Assembly (NCBI RefSeq): GCF_001612765.1
Contig: NZ_BDBB01000045.1
Location: forward strand, 1 to 64,000
Length of the DNA: 64,000 bases
Source: Nocardia arthritidis NBRC 100137
GTDB taxonomy: Bacteria; Actinomycetota; Actinomycetes; Mycobacteriales; Mycobacteriaceae
Direction of reading: 5' to 3'
Under the pieces are notes generated by a model. It was given only the letters and a program-made list of their open reading frames with translations. It was not told the origin of the DNA and ran no database searches. The translations under genes and the position numbers were made by a program. Shown here one piece after another: positions 35,359 through 43,907 of this stretch (within the stretch, counting starts at the first letter, position 1; every line of letters begins with the position of its first letter).

Positions 35359-35598
35359 TTGATGCGCTCGATCGGGACCACGGTGTCCGCGGCGGTCGCC
35401 GGAGTCGTTCTGGCGCAGATGAGCACCGGTCTCGGTGGACACACCATCCCCACCGCGGCCGGTTTCCGCACCGAGCTGCTGATCGGGTGCGGCGTCTGCG
35501 TGCTCGCCGCACTGGTCGCGCTGGCCATTCCGGTCCGCAAGCCCACCGAGCCGCCGCGGGACACCGCAGACCTCGAGCCCGCGGCCGCGCGCGCCTGA
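35359..35598 (+). pseudogene. C-terminal remnant of an MFS (DHA2/EmrB-type) drug transporter
   Basis: A 79-codon frame reads MRSIGTTVSAAVAGVVLAQM, then a TAAGFRTELLIGCGVCVLAA helix and a charged tail ending in PAAARA. This matches the last two helices and tail of 14-helix drug:proton antiporters, where RSIGTTVSAAVAG follows a conserved asparagine. The first 400 or more residues are absent; a stop codon lies directly upstream, so nothing functional is expected. Confidence 0.65.
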
Positions 35599-35608
35599 GC
35601 GCCCCGGC

Positions 35609-36745
35609 TCAGGCGAACAGGCGCGCGACGAACGGAATGCTGTGCGGCAACGAAGCGGCCATCGTGGCGCTGTGATCCTTCCCCGCGTACACGTGGATGT
35701 CCGGCCGGACACCGTGCGATTCCAGATCGATGACCAGCTTCGCGGTCAACGGCGCGGGGACGTCGGTGTCGTTGGTGCCCTGTCCGATGAACAGCGGCCG
35801 GTCGTATCCCGTCAGCGGGACGTCCATGACCGGGCGGGCCGTGACGACGAAATCGCCGTCGGCGAGCGGGCGGGAGAACAACTGGTCGACCGAGATTCCC
35901 TGCGCGCGATCAGCGAGCGGCTGGAAGCACAGCGATTCCGCGGCGGTCGCCAATTGCTTGCCGACCGGGCTGAGATAACTGTCCAGATCGAAGCCTGGTC
36001 GCGCCGCCTTCACTCCGTTCATCACGTACGCGATGTAGGCGGTGAGGTGCGCGTTGCCGATCGCGGGCACACCGGGTCCGATAAACGAAGCGGCCTCGAC
36101 GATATTGGAGGCCGGGCCGGTGGCGACGGCGCCGCGATAGTCGAGATCGGGTGCGTATTTCGTGGCCAGTGACGCGGTGAACACCGCGGCGCCGCCGCCT
36201 TGCGATTGCCCGATCGCCACCCACTTCGACGACAGCGAATCGTCGGCCGCGCGAGCCGCACGCACCATGTCGATCGCCGCGTGCGCCTCGGCGCGTCCGT
36301 CCAGGTACGCGTGCGGTCCCGGGGTGCCCAGACCGATGTAGTCGGTCGCGACGACAGCGTAGCCCTGGCGCATCCAGGTCGCCAGGTAGTCCAGGTCGCG
36401 TTTGCTGCGACCCGCGGTGGAAGGCGCGCATTCGTCGGCGAGGCCGACCGTCCCGTGCTCCCAGGACACTACCGGCCAGCCACCGCTCGGCGGCGTGCCC
36501 GCGGGCACGAAGACAGCGCCGCTGGACAGCGCTGGCTGGTCGTCGGAGGTCCGAGTCCAGTACGTCAGGCGATGGGCCGTGCCCGCGCCCTCGATCCAGA
36601 GCGGTTCGGGCATTGCCTCATCGGTGGCGACCGTGCCCGGCGCCGCCCCCGGCCCCGCGGGATCGGCCACCACCGGACCCATCTGCGCCCCCGCGCACAG
36701 CAACGCCGCCATAGCCACGGTAAATCCCGCACGTCGCACCGACAT
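35609..36745 (-). CDS. Secreted lipase (LIP family)
   Basis: 378 residues. Signal peptide MSVRRAGFTVAMAALLCAGA QMGPVVA, then a mature secretory lipase of the fungal/actinobacterial LIP type: VVATDYIGLGTPGPHAYLDG, nucleophile elbow AIGQSQGGGAAVFTA and a C-terminal GKDHSATMAASLPHSIPFV histidine region, with FIGQGTNDTDVPAPLT for the aspartate. It hydrolyses ester bonds in lipids outside the cell. The start follows AGAGGTG at 8 bases. A divergent TetR gene and twin operators lie upstream, so it is probably derepressed by a lipid-derived signal. Confidence 0.88.
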   Translation of the reverse strand: MSVRRAGFTVAMAALLCAGAQMGPVVADPAGPGAAPGTVATDEAMPEPLWIEGAGTAHRLTYWTRTSDDQPALSSGAVFVPAGTPPSGGWPVVSWEHGTVGLADECAPSTAGRSKRDLDYLATWMRQGYAVVATDYIGLGTPGPHAYLDGRAEAHAAIDMVRAARAADDSLSSKWVAIGQSQGGGAAVFTASLATKYAPDLDYRGAVATGPASNIVEAASFIGPGVPAIGNAHLTAYIAYVMNGVKAARPGFDLDSYLSPVGKQLATAAESLCFQPLADRAQGISVDQLFSRPLADGDFVVTARPVMDVPLTGYDRPLFIGQGTNDTDVPAPLTAKLVIDLESHGVRPDIHVYAGKDHSATMAASLPHSIPFVARLFA

Positions 36746-36772
36746 GGGCGTCACCTCTCGATCGTCGGCTTG

Positions 36773-36789
36773 GTGTCTCGATGAGACAC
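36773..36789. promoter_or_regulatory. Operator 1 between lipase and TetR genes
   Basis: Perfect 7-bp inverted repeat GTGTCTC-GAT-GAGACAC. It abuts a minus-strand -10-like TATAGT, so binding would repress the lipase gene. Confidence 0.65.
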
Positions 36790-36811
36790 TATAGCCCGGC
36801 AATCGGCTAAA

Positions 36812-36828
36812 GTGTCACTTTGAGACAT
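36812..36828. promoter_or_regulatory. Operator 2 between lipase and TetR genes
   Basis: GTGTCAC-TTT-GAGACAT repeats the same GTGTCNC/GAGACA pattern with mismatches, 39 bases centre to centre from operator 1 and overlapping a plus-strand -10-like TAAAGT. It should serve autorepression of the TetR gene. Confidence 0.6.
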
Positions 36829-36863
36829 CAAGGTCGGGGACATCGCGAAGAGAGACTGCGGGC

Positions 36864-37493
36864 ATGACGGGCGTGAACGGTCCACGCGAACGTGAGAAGA
36901 CGCGGGTGCGCCGGGAGTTGGTCGAGGCGGCGCTGCGGCTGTTCGAACTACACGGGTTCGAGCAGACCACCGTGCAGCAGATCGCCGACGCGGCGCAGGT
37001 CTCGCGGCGCACATTCCATCGCCATTTCCCCTCGAAGCTCGCGGTGGTCTTCAGCCACGAGGAAGACCTGATGGCGCAACTGCTCGCCGCCGTCGACCGG
37101 CGCCCGGTGAGCGAATCGGTGCTGACCGCCCTGCGCGCGGCGCTGCGCGACTTCTTGCTCGACGAGCAGGACGCCCCGGCACGCCACCGCCAGGCGGACA
37201 CGGCGCGCCGGGCCAGGCAGCTGCTGGTCGGCAACCCGGAATTGCGCCGGGAGAACTTCATCGGCGCCCTCGGACGGCAGCGCTCGATGGCGCAGAACTT
37301 CGCCGCGCGCGCCGGGCTCCCTGCCGGCGATCTGCGGCCGCAGCTCACGGCCGCGGCCTGTTTCGCGGCCTTCGGCGTCGGCCTCGATCACTGGATGATG
37401 GGTGCGGACCATTCGATTCCGGCCCTCCACCGCATCCTCGATCGCGCGGTGGCCTCGCTCCAGCAGGGCGTCGACATCCAGAGCGCGGGCTGA
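36864..37493 (+). CDS. TetR-family regulator divergent from the lipase
   Basis: 209 residues. Helix-turn-helix QTTVQQIADAAQVSRRTFHR HFPSKLAVV around residues 28-56, with the effector domain ending QGVDIQSAG. The TetR class with CFAAFGVGLDHWMMG resembles MftR-type C-terminal domains. It faces away from the lipase gene across a 118-bp gap with two matching operators, so it very probably controls the lipase and itself. Confidence 0.88.
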   Translation: MTGVNGPREREKTRVRRELVEAALRLFELHGFEQTTVQQIADAAQVSRRTFHRHFPSKLAVVFSHEEDLMAQLLAAVDRRPVSESVLTALRAALRDFLLDEQDAPARHRQADTARRARQLLVGNPELRRENFIGALGRQRSMAQNFAARAGLPAGDLRPQLTAAACFAAFGVGLDHWMMGADHSIPALHRILDRAVASLQQGVDIQSAG

Positions 37494-37558
37494 GTGCGCC
37501 GAGGGTGGCGCAGCCCGCGCCGTAACTTGTTCCACCCCGGTCGCATACCATCGCGAAG

Positions 37559-38272
37559 GTGATCACGGTGGCCACTTGGAATGTTCTGCATCGCGTGCAC
37601 GCCGAGAACTGGTACGAGGACGTCGCCACCCGATGGCCGGACGAGGGCGCGCGGATCGCCGCGGTGACCGCGCGGGTGGCCGAACGCACCGAACGGATCA
37701 TCGCGTTACAGGAGGTCAGCGGCGATCAGTTGGCCGGCCTGCGAATGGCGCTGCCGGGCCGGACGATCCACGCGATGCGGTATCAGCGGCTGCCGACACC
37801 GCGGCGCGTCCCCAGCTCCCTGCTCGACGGCGGCGAATATCTGGTCGTGCTCACCGCCGAGCCGAGCCGTGAAGTCACCGCCGAATCCTTCGCGCAGGAC
37901 CGCGGCAAAGGCGCTCTCGTCGTCGACGCGGGCGGCCTGACGGTGATCGCCACCCACGTGACCGGTGACCGGCGGCGCACAGACCAACTCACTCGCCTGG
38001 CCGAACTCGCCACCGACGCATCGCAGAACGCCGCGGTGCTGCTGGGTGACTTCAACATCGACCGCGCCTCCGTCGCCGCCGGGTTGGGTGACGACTTCGT
38101 CGTCGCCGAATACGCCGCAGGCGCGATCCCCACCCGCCCCCGCGATTCGGGCCCGAAGTCGCAGTACATCGACCACGTGGTGGTGCACGGCGCCACCGTC
38201 GCGGCGGCGGCGGTCGACGACGTCGGCGGGGTATCCGACCACAATCTCGTCCACGCCGCCCTCACGGTCTGA
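37559..38272 (+). CDS. Endonuclease/exonuclease/phosphatase-fold protein
   Basis: 237 residues with a GTG start. The fold is recognised by ITVATWNVLHR at the N-terminus, IIALQEV (metal-binding glutamate), LLGDFNIDR and the C-terminal SDHNLVHAAL. The catalytic Asp/Asn/His set (GDFN, SDH) is present, so it should be an active Mg-dependent phosphodiesterase or phosphatase. Substrate (DNA, lipid or inositol phosphate) cannot be told. No signal peptide is present. Confidence 0.85.
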   Translation: MITVATWNVLHRVHAENWYEDVATRWPDEGARIAAVTARVAERTERIIALQEVSGDQLAGLRMALPGRTIHAMRYQRLPTPRRVPSSLLDGGEYLVVLTAEPSREVTAESFAQDRGKGALVVDAGGLTVIATHVTGDRRRTDQLTRLAELATDASQNAAVLLGDFNIDRASVAAGLGDDFVVAEYAAGAIPTRPRDSGPKSQYIDHVVVHGATVAAAAVDDVGGVSDHNLVHAALTV

Positions 38273-38429
38273 GCGGGCCACCGCGGACCGTCGTCGCTGT
38301 TCTGCTGCACACATATTGCGCACCAGGCCGATTGGGTCCGAACAGCCCGGAGTCGCGGCAGACCCGACGGCCCGGGCATGAACTCGATCCGGTGCCGGTC
38401 ACCGCTACGACAGGCAGTAGTATGAACCG

Positions 38430-38957
38430 GTGGGTAATCCGGCGGTAGTGGCGGCGCGGTTGCGCGGCGCGTTCGTCGGATCCGCGGCCGGGGCGGTGAG
38501 CATCGCCGCGCACGCACTCGGTGGCGGCGCGCTGTCTCCCGGCGCCGCACCGATCGCCCTGCTGATCGCCGCGTGCGCGGCGGTGGGCGTGCTGGCCGGT
38601 GCGTGGCCCCACCGGCGTGGACCGGGCGAGATCATGGCGACGCTGGCGGTCGGGCAAGCCGTCGCGCACCTCGCATCCACCCTCTCGGCCGGCCATCACC
38701 ACCACGCGGGCACCACGTGGGCCATGCTCTGCACGCATCTGGCGGCCGTTCCGCTCGGCGCGCTGCTCATCCGCGCCGCCGAACAGGCTGTGCTGCGTGC
38801 GGTTTCCGACGTGCGGCACACGGTGCGCGCGCTCGCCGACGGGCCCAGCGCACCGGTCCGGATCGGTTCGTTCGCCCTCGGCCGGGCGCTGCCCCATCCA
38901 CGGCGCCTGCTGCTCGGTTCGGGCTCCGGTCTGCGCGGCCCACCACTGCGCGCCTGA
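38430..38957 (+). CDS. Membrane protein of unknown function next to copper-chaperone genes
   Basis: 175 residues with a GTG start and about four predicted helices, for example IALLIAACAAVGVLAGAWPH. A HHHHAG histidine run after STLSAG lies in a loop and could bind metal. The gene precedes a PCuAC copper chaperone and a DyP peroxidase, a frequent neighbour set in actinobacteria, so a role in metal handling is possible but unproven. Confidence 0.65.
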   Translation: MGNPAVVAARLRGAFVGSAAGAVSIAAHALGGGALSPGAAPIALLIAACAAVGVLAGAWPHRRGPGEIMATLAVGQAVAHLASTLSAGHHHHAGTTWAMLCTHLAAVPLGALLIRAAEQAVLRAVSDVRHTVRALADGPSAPVRIGSFALGRALPHPRRLLLGSGSGLRGPPLRA

Positions 38958-39306
38958 CCTCTCCCTCGCGCCGGCGCGCGTCGCGGGCTTCCCGCCTGCG
39001 ACGCGAATCGGATCGACATCGTGCGGCTGGAGAAAACCTGTACGAACCGTCGAATGCCACGGCAGATCGTGGGTCGGCGCAGCGATTCGCCACGAGATTC
39101 GCAGGGCCGCGGTCTATTCGGCGAGTTCCCATTGGGTTGCGGCGTTCGTAGCGAACGCCCGGAACGATCCGGTCATGTCGCGACGAACCCGCTGCGCCGA
39201 CCGACAGCACCTGGTGACGGACCGACAGGCCCACCGACGGATCGGTTGTCCAACGCCTCGTCGGCGCACCACACAACACCACATCACACAAACTTCCGGA
39301 GTTCTC
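38958..39306. other. Gene-free stretch upstream of the copper chaperone
   Basis: About 350 bases; only a chance open frame continues through it. It probably holds the promoter of the PCuAC-DyP operon. No specific site was recognised. Confidence 0.45.
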
Positions 39307-39879
39307 ATGGCTGTTAATACCTTCACTCCGCCACGCATCGCTCGCCTCCTGCGGGGCGCGATCGCCGCCGCGGCGGTGCCTCTTCTGCTGACCGCGTGCT
39401 CATCGGCCGACAAGACGGACACCGTCGCATCCGCCGATGCGGTGACGATTGCCGACCAGTGGGTCAAGGCGGCCGACAGCGGGATGTCGGCCGCGTTCGG
39501 CGAGCTGATCAACAGCGGCGACACCCCCCGCACCATCGTCTCGGCCACCAGTCCCGCCTCCGGCCGGATCGAGCTGCACGAAGTGGCCACCGACGCGAAC
39601 GGGACGAAGGCGATGCGGCCCAAACGCGGCGGTTTCGTCATCCCAGCGCACGGCCGCACCCGACTGCAGCCCGGCGGCGACCACATCATGTTCATGGACC
39701 TGCACGGACCACTGCGCACCGGATCGGAGACGTCGCTCACGCTGACCTTCGACGACGGCTCGAGCACGACATTCACCGCCCAGGTGCGCGACTTCGCGGG
39801 CAATCAGGAGAACTACGTGCCCGAACACGCGGGCGGCGAGTCACACGCCGGCGCGCAGACCCCCGCGCACGGTGGCTGA
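39307..39879 (+). CDS. PCuAC-family copper chaperone, lipoprotein
   Basis: 190 residues. A lipobox LLLTACSS marks lipid attachment at the cysteine near residue 32. The PCuAC core carries the copper ligands in the usual H/M pattern: IELHEVATDANGTKAMRPK and GGDHIMFMDLHG. It should bind Cu(I) on the outer face of the membrane. The ATG at 39307 is the first sensible start of a longer open frame. Its stop overlaps the GTG of the DyP peroxidase by 8 bases, so the two are made together. Confidence 0.88.
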   Translation: MAVNTFTPPRIARLLRGAIAAAAVPLLLTACSSADKTDTVASADAVTIADQWVKAADSGMSAAFGELINSGDTPRTIVSATSPASGRIELHEVATDANGTKAMRPKRGGFVIPAHGRTRLQPGGDHIMFMDLHGPLRTGSETSLTLTFDDGSSTTFTAQVRDFAGNQENYVPEHAGGESHAGAQTPAHGG

Positions 39880-41077
39880 GCGGAGCGGACCGCGACCCGC
39901 ACGGATCAACCGGCGACTCCTGCTGGGCGGCGGCGCCGCGGCAGGCGTCGCCGGTGCCGGGCTCGGCGCCGCCCGCGTCGGACAGCGGAAACCCGATCCG
40001 TCGCCGTGGGACGTGGCCGTGCCGTTCTACGGACCGCACCAAGCCGGGATCGACACCGTGGCGCAAGCGCACGCGGCGTTCGTCGCATTCGATCTGAGGG
40101 CGGAAGTCCGGCGCGAGGACCTCGTCGGACTGCTGAAGATATGGACCGGCGACGCCGCCCGGCTCACCCAGGGCAGGCCCGCCCTCGCGGACACCGAACC
40201 CGAACTGGCGCAGCGTCCGGCGCGACTCACCGTTACCGTGGGTTTCGGGCCCGCGGTGTTCGCGGTGGCCGGCCTCGAGCACCGCAGGCCGTCCTGGCTG
40301 CGGCCGTTGCCCCCGTTCCCCATCGATCGGCTCGATGCCGCCTGGAGCGGAGGCGACCTGCTCTTGCAGGTGTGCGCCGATGAGGCGACCACGGTGTCGC
40401 ACGCGGTGCGTGTGCTGTGCCGAAGCGTGTCGTCGCTGGTCGCCGTGCGCTGGGTGCAGCGCGGATTCCGCGACGCCACGCCGGGCAGGACGCCGCGCAA
40501 CCTGATGGGCCAGGTCGACGGCACGGTGAACCTCGCTCCCGGCACACCGGAGTTCGCCCGCCTGGTGTGGGACGACGGCGCGACCCAGCCCTGGCTGAGC
40601 GGCGGTACCTCGTGCGTGCTTCGGCGGATCGCGATGACATTGGACACTTGGGACCGAATCGACCGAGAAGAAAGGGAACTCACCATCGGCCGCACCGTTG
40701 CCAACGGTGCTCCGCTGACCGGAACCGACGAGTTCGACGAACCGGACTTCACGGCCGTCGACGCGAACGGGATACCCGTCATCCCCCCGTCGTCGCACAT
40801 CGCTCGGGCTCATCACACCCACGACGGCGAGCGCTTCCTGCGCCGCGGTTACAACTACGACGACGCGCCCGCGCCGGGCGGGATCTCCAACTCGGGTCTG
40901 CTGTTCGCCGCCTATCAGCGCGACGTGGACGCGCAGTTCGTTCCGGTGCAGCGCCGGCTCGCGGAATTCGACGCGCTCAACGTATGGACGACGCCGGTCG
41001 GTTCCGCGGTGTTCGTGATCCCGCCCGGGGTCGCGGCACCGGGCGGGTATCTCGGGCAATCGCTGTTCGAGGCGTGA
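39872..41077 (+). CDS. DyP-type heme peroxidase, Tat-exported
   Basis: 401 residues with a GTG start. The N-terminus ARINRRLLLGGGAAAGVAGA is a twin-arginine signal. The family motif GXXDG is present as MGQVDGT, and the heme-ligand region SHIARAHHTHDGERFLRRGY NYD is intact, ending SGLLFAAYQRDVDAQFVPVQ. It should be a folded, exported peroxidase acting with H2O2. The overlap with the copper chaperone suggests a shared oxidative/copper function outside the cell. Confidence 0.9.
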   Translation: MAERSGPRPARINRRLLLGGGAAAGVAGAGLGAARVGQRKPDPSPWDVAVPFYGPHQAGIDTVAQAHAAFVAFDLRAEVRREDLVGLLKIWTGDAARLTQGRPALADTEPELAQRPARLTVTVGFGPAVFAVAGLEHRRPSWLRPLPPFPIDRLDAAWSGGDLLLQVCADEATTVSHAVRVLCRSVSSLVAVRWVQRGFRDATPGRTPRNLMGQVDGTVNLAPGTPEFARLVWDDGATQPWLSGGTSCVLRRIAMTLDTWDRIDREERELTIGRTVANGAPLTGTDEFDEPDFTAVDANGIPVIPPSSHIARAHHTHDGERFLRRGYNYDDAPAPGGISNSGLLFAAYQRDVDAQFVPVQRRLAEFDALNVWTTPVGSAVFVIPPGVAAPGGYLGQSLFEA

Positions 41078-41112
41078 GACGTGTTCGGCGCCCGGCGGGC
41101 GCCGAACACGTC
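41078..41112. terminator. Strong bidirectional terminator
   Basis: A perfect 16-bp stem (GACGTGTTCGGCGCCC at 41078-41093 pairing with 41097-41112) with a 3-base loop, starting one base after the DyP stop codon and shared with the convergent rho-like gene. Confidence 0.8.
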
Positions 41113-41159
41113 GCGTCCGCGGAACAGCTGCAGGACATCTCGTCGAACAGCGCATCGAC

Positions 41160-42314
41160 TCAGCCCGCGTTGCGGATCTGGGTCAGGAACTCCGGATTGG
41201 TCTCGGTTTGCCTCATGCCGGTCAGCAGGAGTTCGAGCGCTTGCCGCGGGTCGCGGCCCGCGAGGGTCTTTCGCAGCGATCGCGTGGCGGCGAGTTCATC
41301 GGCGGTGAGCAGCAGTTCCTCTTTGCGGGTGCTCGATCGGTCGATGTCGATCGCGGGGAACAGGCGGCGGTCGGCGAGGTGCCGATCGAGCTTCAGTTCG
41401 GCGTTTCCGGTGCCCTTGTACTCCTCGAAGATCACGGTGTCGGCCAGCGAACCGGTCTCGACCAGGGCGGTGGCGATGATGGTGAGCGAGCCGCCGTTCT
41501 CGATATTGCGAGCGGCGCCGAGGAATTTCTTCGGGGGCGCGAGCGCCCCGGCGTCGACGCCACCGGAGAGGACCCGGCCGGATCCGGCGGCCGCCAGGTT
41601 GTAGGCGCGGGCCAGCCGGGTCAGCGAGTCCAGCAGCACGACCACGTCGCGGCCCATTTCGACGAGACGTTTGGCGTGCTCGATGGCCAATTCTGCCAGC
41701 GCGATGTGTTCGCGGGTCGGCTGGTCGAAGGTCGCGGCGGCGACCTCGGCCGGCACCGCGCGGGACAGGTCGGTCACCTCTTCCGGGCGTTCCCCGACCA
41801 GTACCAGCATCAGGTGGCACTCGGGATGATTCTTGGCGATGCCGTGCGCGATGGATTGCAGCACGGACGTTTTGCCCGCCTTGGGCGGTGCGACGACCAT
41901 CGCCCGCTGGCCCTTGCCGATCGGCATGACCAGGTCGGTGACGCGAGTGGTCAGCTCGTGCGGCTCGGTCTCCAGCCGTAGGCGGTCCTGCGGATAGATG
42001 GGGACCAAGTCGGCGAAGTGCGGTCGCGACCCGGCATTGCCCGGAGGCAGGCCGTTGATGCTGTCGACTCCGATCAGCGGTGCCGGTTGCACGCCTTCTC
42101 GCCTGGATCCGACTGTGCCGGTGACGATATCGCCGCGGCGAAGGCCGTGCTCGCGGATCGAGCGCGCGGGCACATGAGCATCGCGCGGTCCGGGCAGGTA
42201 GCCGTCGACGCGCAGCGAGGCACGGTTGTCGGTGATATCGAGGATGCCGGTGACCGATGTCGTCCGGTTCTCTCCGATTACGTTGTCTTGTCTGCGAATA
42301 GTGTTGTCCTGCAT
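41160..42314 (-). CDS. rho: Short Rho-type transcription termination factor
   Basis: 384 residues against more than 600 for usual actinobacterial Rho. The RNA-binding cold-shock-like domain (GILDITDNRASLRVDGYLPG, REHGLRRGDIVTG) is followed by the ATPase with Walker A APPKAGKTSVLQ, Walker B VVVLLDSLTRLARAYN and the R-loop/Q-loop region GALAPPKKFLGAARNIENGG. The long Arg-rich N-terminal insertion is missing. The ATG (42314) has AGGAGT in front; a much longer frame upstream is chance plus a relic. It may be a second, specialised Rho; I cannot see whether the genome has another. Confidence 0.9.
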   Translation of the reverse strand: MQDNTIRRQDNVIGENRTTSVTGILDITDNRASLRVDGYLPGPRDAHVPARSIREHGLRRGDIVTGTVGSRREGVQPAPLIGVDSINGLPPGNAGSRPHFADLVPIYPQDRLRLETEPHELTTRVTDLVMPIGKGQRAMVVAPPKAGKTSVLQSIAHGIAKNHPECHLMLVLVGERPEEVTDLSRAVPAEVAAATFDQPTREHIALAELAIEHAKRLVEMGRDVVVLLDSLTRLARAYNLAAAGSGRVLSGGVDAGALAPPKKFLGAARNIENGGSLTIIATALVETGSLADTVIFEEYKGTGNAELKLDRHLADRRLFPAIDIDRSSTRKEELLLTADELAATRSLRKTLAGRDPRQALELLLTGMRQTETNPEFLTQIRNAG

Positions 42315-42554
42315 GGTCTTACTCCTGGTGAGTTGTGGATGCGGCGGGTCGCCATGAATGCCGCCTGCTGGGAAGGACGCTCGCTGCGCGCCGGTGTGCT
42401 GGGTGGCTGAAGCGATCCGGTCCGAGCGCGGTGCCGTGGACACGGCATGCGAGATCGCCGTGGCGAATGTGGACTCTTGTGGGAGGGAACTGTCACCTAC
42501 ATCCACAAGATGGAGACCGCACCAACAGTAGCGGCACCAGTGACAACACGCAAT

Positions 42555-42794
42555 GGCGCCCGAGTTCACCACGGCCGTAATCGGCGCGCCGCCCTGCGCC
42601 AGCTTGGCCACCGCGCCTCCGAACGCCCCGCCGAAGTCGACCTGACCGGTCGCCGCCGATTGGATGTCCTGCGGGCCGCTGATGGTATTGCCTTGCCACT
42701 CGAGCTTCACTTCGGCGTCGAAGAAGCCGCGATCCTCCGCGAGTTCCGGAATGGGCAATCTCGCGGCCATGATTGTCTTCGGCGCGATTGGAAA
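42555..42794 (-). pseudogene. Remnant of an ABC-transporter substrate-binding protein (SsuA/NMT1-like)
   Basis: About 80 codons upstream of and in frame with the rho-like gene read PELAEDRGFFDAEVKLEWQG, ISGPQDIQSAATGQVDFGGA and FGGAVAKLAQGGAPITAVVN, which match the N-terminal core of periplasmic sulfonate/nitrate-type binding proteins. No signal peptide or C-terminal domain remains, and after AVVNSGA the sequence is unrelated. It is a relic, not a domain of Rho. Confidence 0.7.
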
Positions 42795-42851
42795 GCGGCA
42801 ATCATCACGTGCGTGTCCACCGGCCGCTCCCGGGCGCCTACGATCCCGGTC

Positions 42852-43613
42852 ATGGCGGAGATCAGCACAGAGCGGCGGGACAAGGTCGCGGTCATCACCG
42901 TGCACGACCCGGATCGGCGGAACGCGTTGACCCCGGATCTGTCCGGACAACTGGCCGCCGCGGTGGCCGAGGCCGAGCGCGATACCGGCGTGCACGCGGT
43001 GGTCGTCACCGGAACCCCGCCGGCGTTCTGCGCTGGCGCCGATCTCAGCGCGCTCGGCGAGGCCCGCGAGCAGGGGCTGCGGGTGATCTACGACGGATTC
43101 CTCGCGGTCGCGCGATGCGCACTGCCGACCGTCGCGGCGGTCGGCGGCGCTGCCGTCGGCGCGGGACTCAACTTGGCCTTGGCCGCCGACGTGCGGATCG
43201 CCGGTCCGCACGCCCGGTTCGACGCCCGGTTCCTGCGGCTCGGCATTCATCCGGGTGGCGGGATGACCTGGATGCTGCAACGCGCCGTCGGGCCGCAACG
43301 AGCCGCCGCGATGACGCTGTTCGGGGAGATCCTCGACGCCGAGGCCGCCCTCGGCGCCGGTTTGGCGCACCGGGTGATCGACGGTGACCACGACGCACTG
43401 CTCGCCGGCGCGGTCGAGTTCGCCGCGGCCGCGGCCCACGCGCCGCGCGACCTGCTCATCACCACCAAGCGCACCATGCGCCACACCGCGAATCTCGCCG
43501 CCCACGCCGATGCGGTCGATGCCGAGATCGTTCCGCAGGTGGCCTCTCTCGAATCCCCCGAATTCGCCGCGCGGCTGGCGGCGAAGAAGGCCGAGATCGG
43601 CCGAGCGAGATGA
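42852..43613 (+). CDS. Enoyl-CoA hydratase/isomerase
   Basis: 253 residues, crotonase fold. The oxyanion-hole blocks are intact: AFCAGADLSALG and VAAVGGAAVGAGLNLALAAD. FDARFLRLGIHPGGGMTWML is the usual third block, with glycine-rich GGGM where glutamate-type catalytic residues vary. It should act on acyl-CoA in lipid or amino-acid breakdown. The starting ATG begins MAEISTERRDKVAVITVHDP. A separate longer open frame upstream is not supported. Confidence 0.88.
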   Translation: MAEISTERRDKVAVITVHDPDRRNALTPDLSGQLAAAVAEAERDTGVHAVVVTGTPPAFCAGADLSALGEAREQGLRVIYDGFLAVARCALPTVAAVGGAAVGAGLNLALAADVRIAGPHARFDARFLRLGIHPGGGMTWMLQRAVGPQRAAAMTLFGEILDAEAALGAGLAHRVIDGDHDALLAGAVEFAAAAAHAPRDLLITTKRTMRHTANLAAHADAVDAEIVPQVASLESPEFAARLAAKKAEIGRAR

Positions 43614-43907
43614 TCTGACGGCGCTCGTGGGGCAGGGGCCGGCCGCCGAGCGCGACCCCGGTCGGCGGCCGACAGCTGAGGACGGCGAGCTCCGCTCCCG
43701 CTGACCTTGCCGGAATCGAGCGAGAACGGCGAATCCGGTTTGGCGTATCCGGCGGCGGGTAGCCGCTTCGAGACCGCAGAGGACATGGGCGGCAGTACTT
43801 GCTCCGCGTCCTCTGCGACCGACGATTCGTGCCGCTGACCAGCAGGGCACGGTGCTTCTCGTGCGCGTCGAAGTGTCTGGCGACTACGGAGAGCAACAGG
43901 AGGCCCC

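Noticed and set aside
41160..43850. An 896-codon frame containing the rho-like gene
   Set aside because: It joins chance sequence, an ABC-protein relic and rho; rho has its own ATG and ribosome-binding site.
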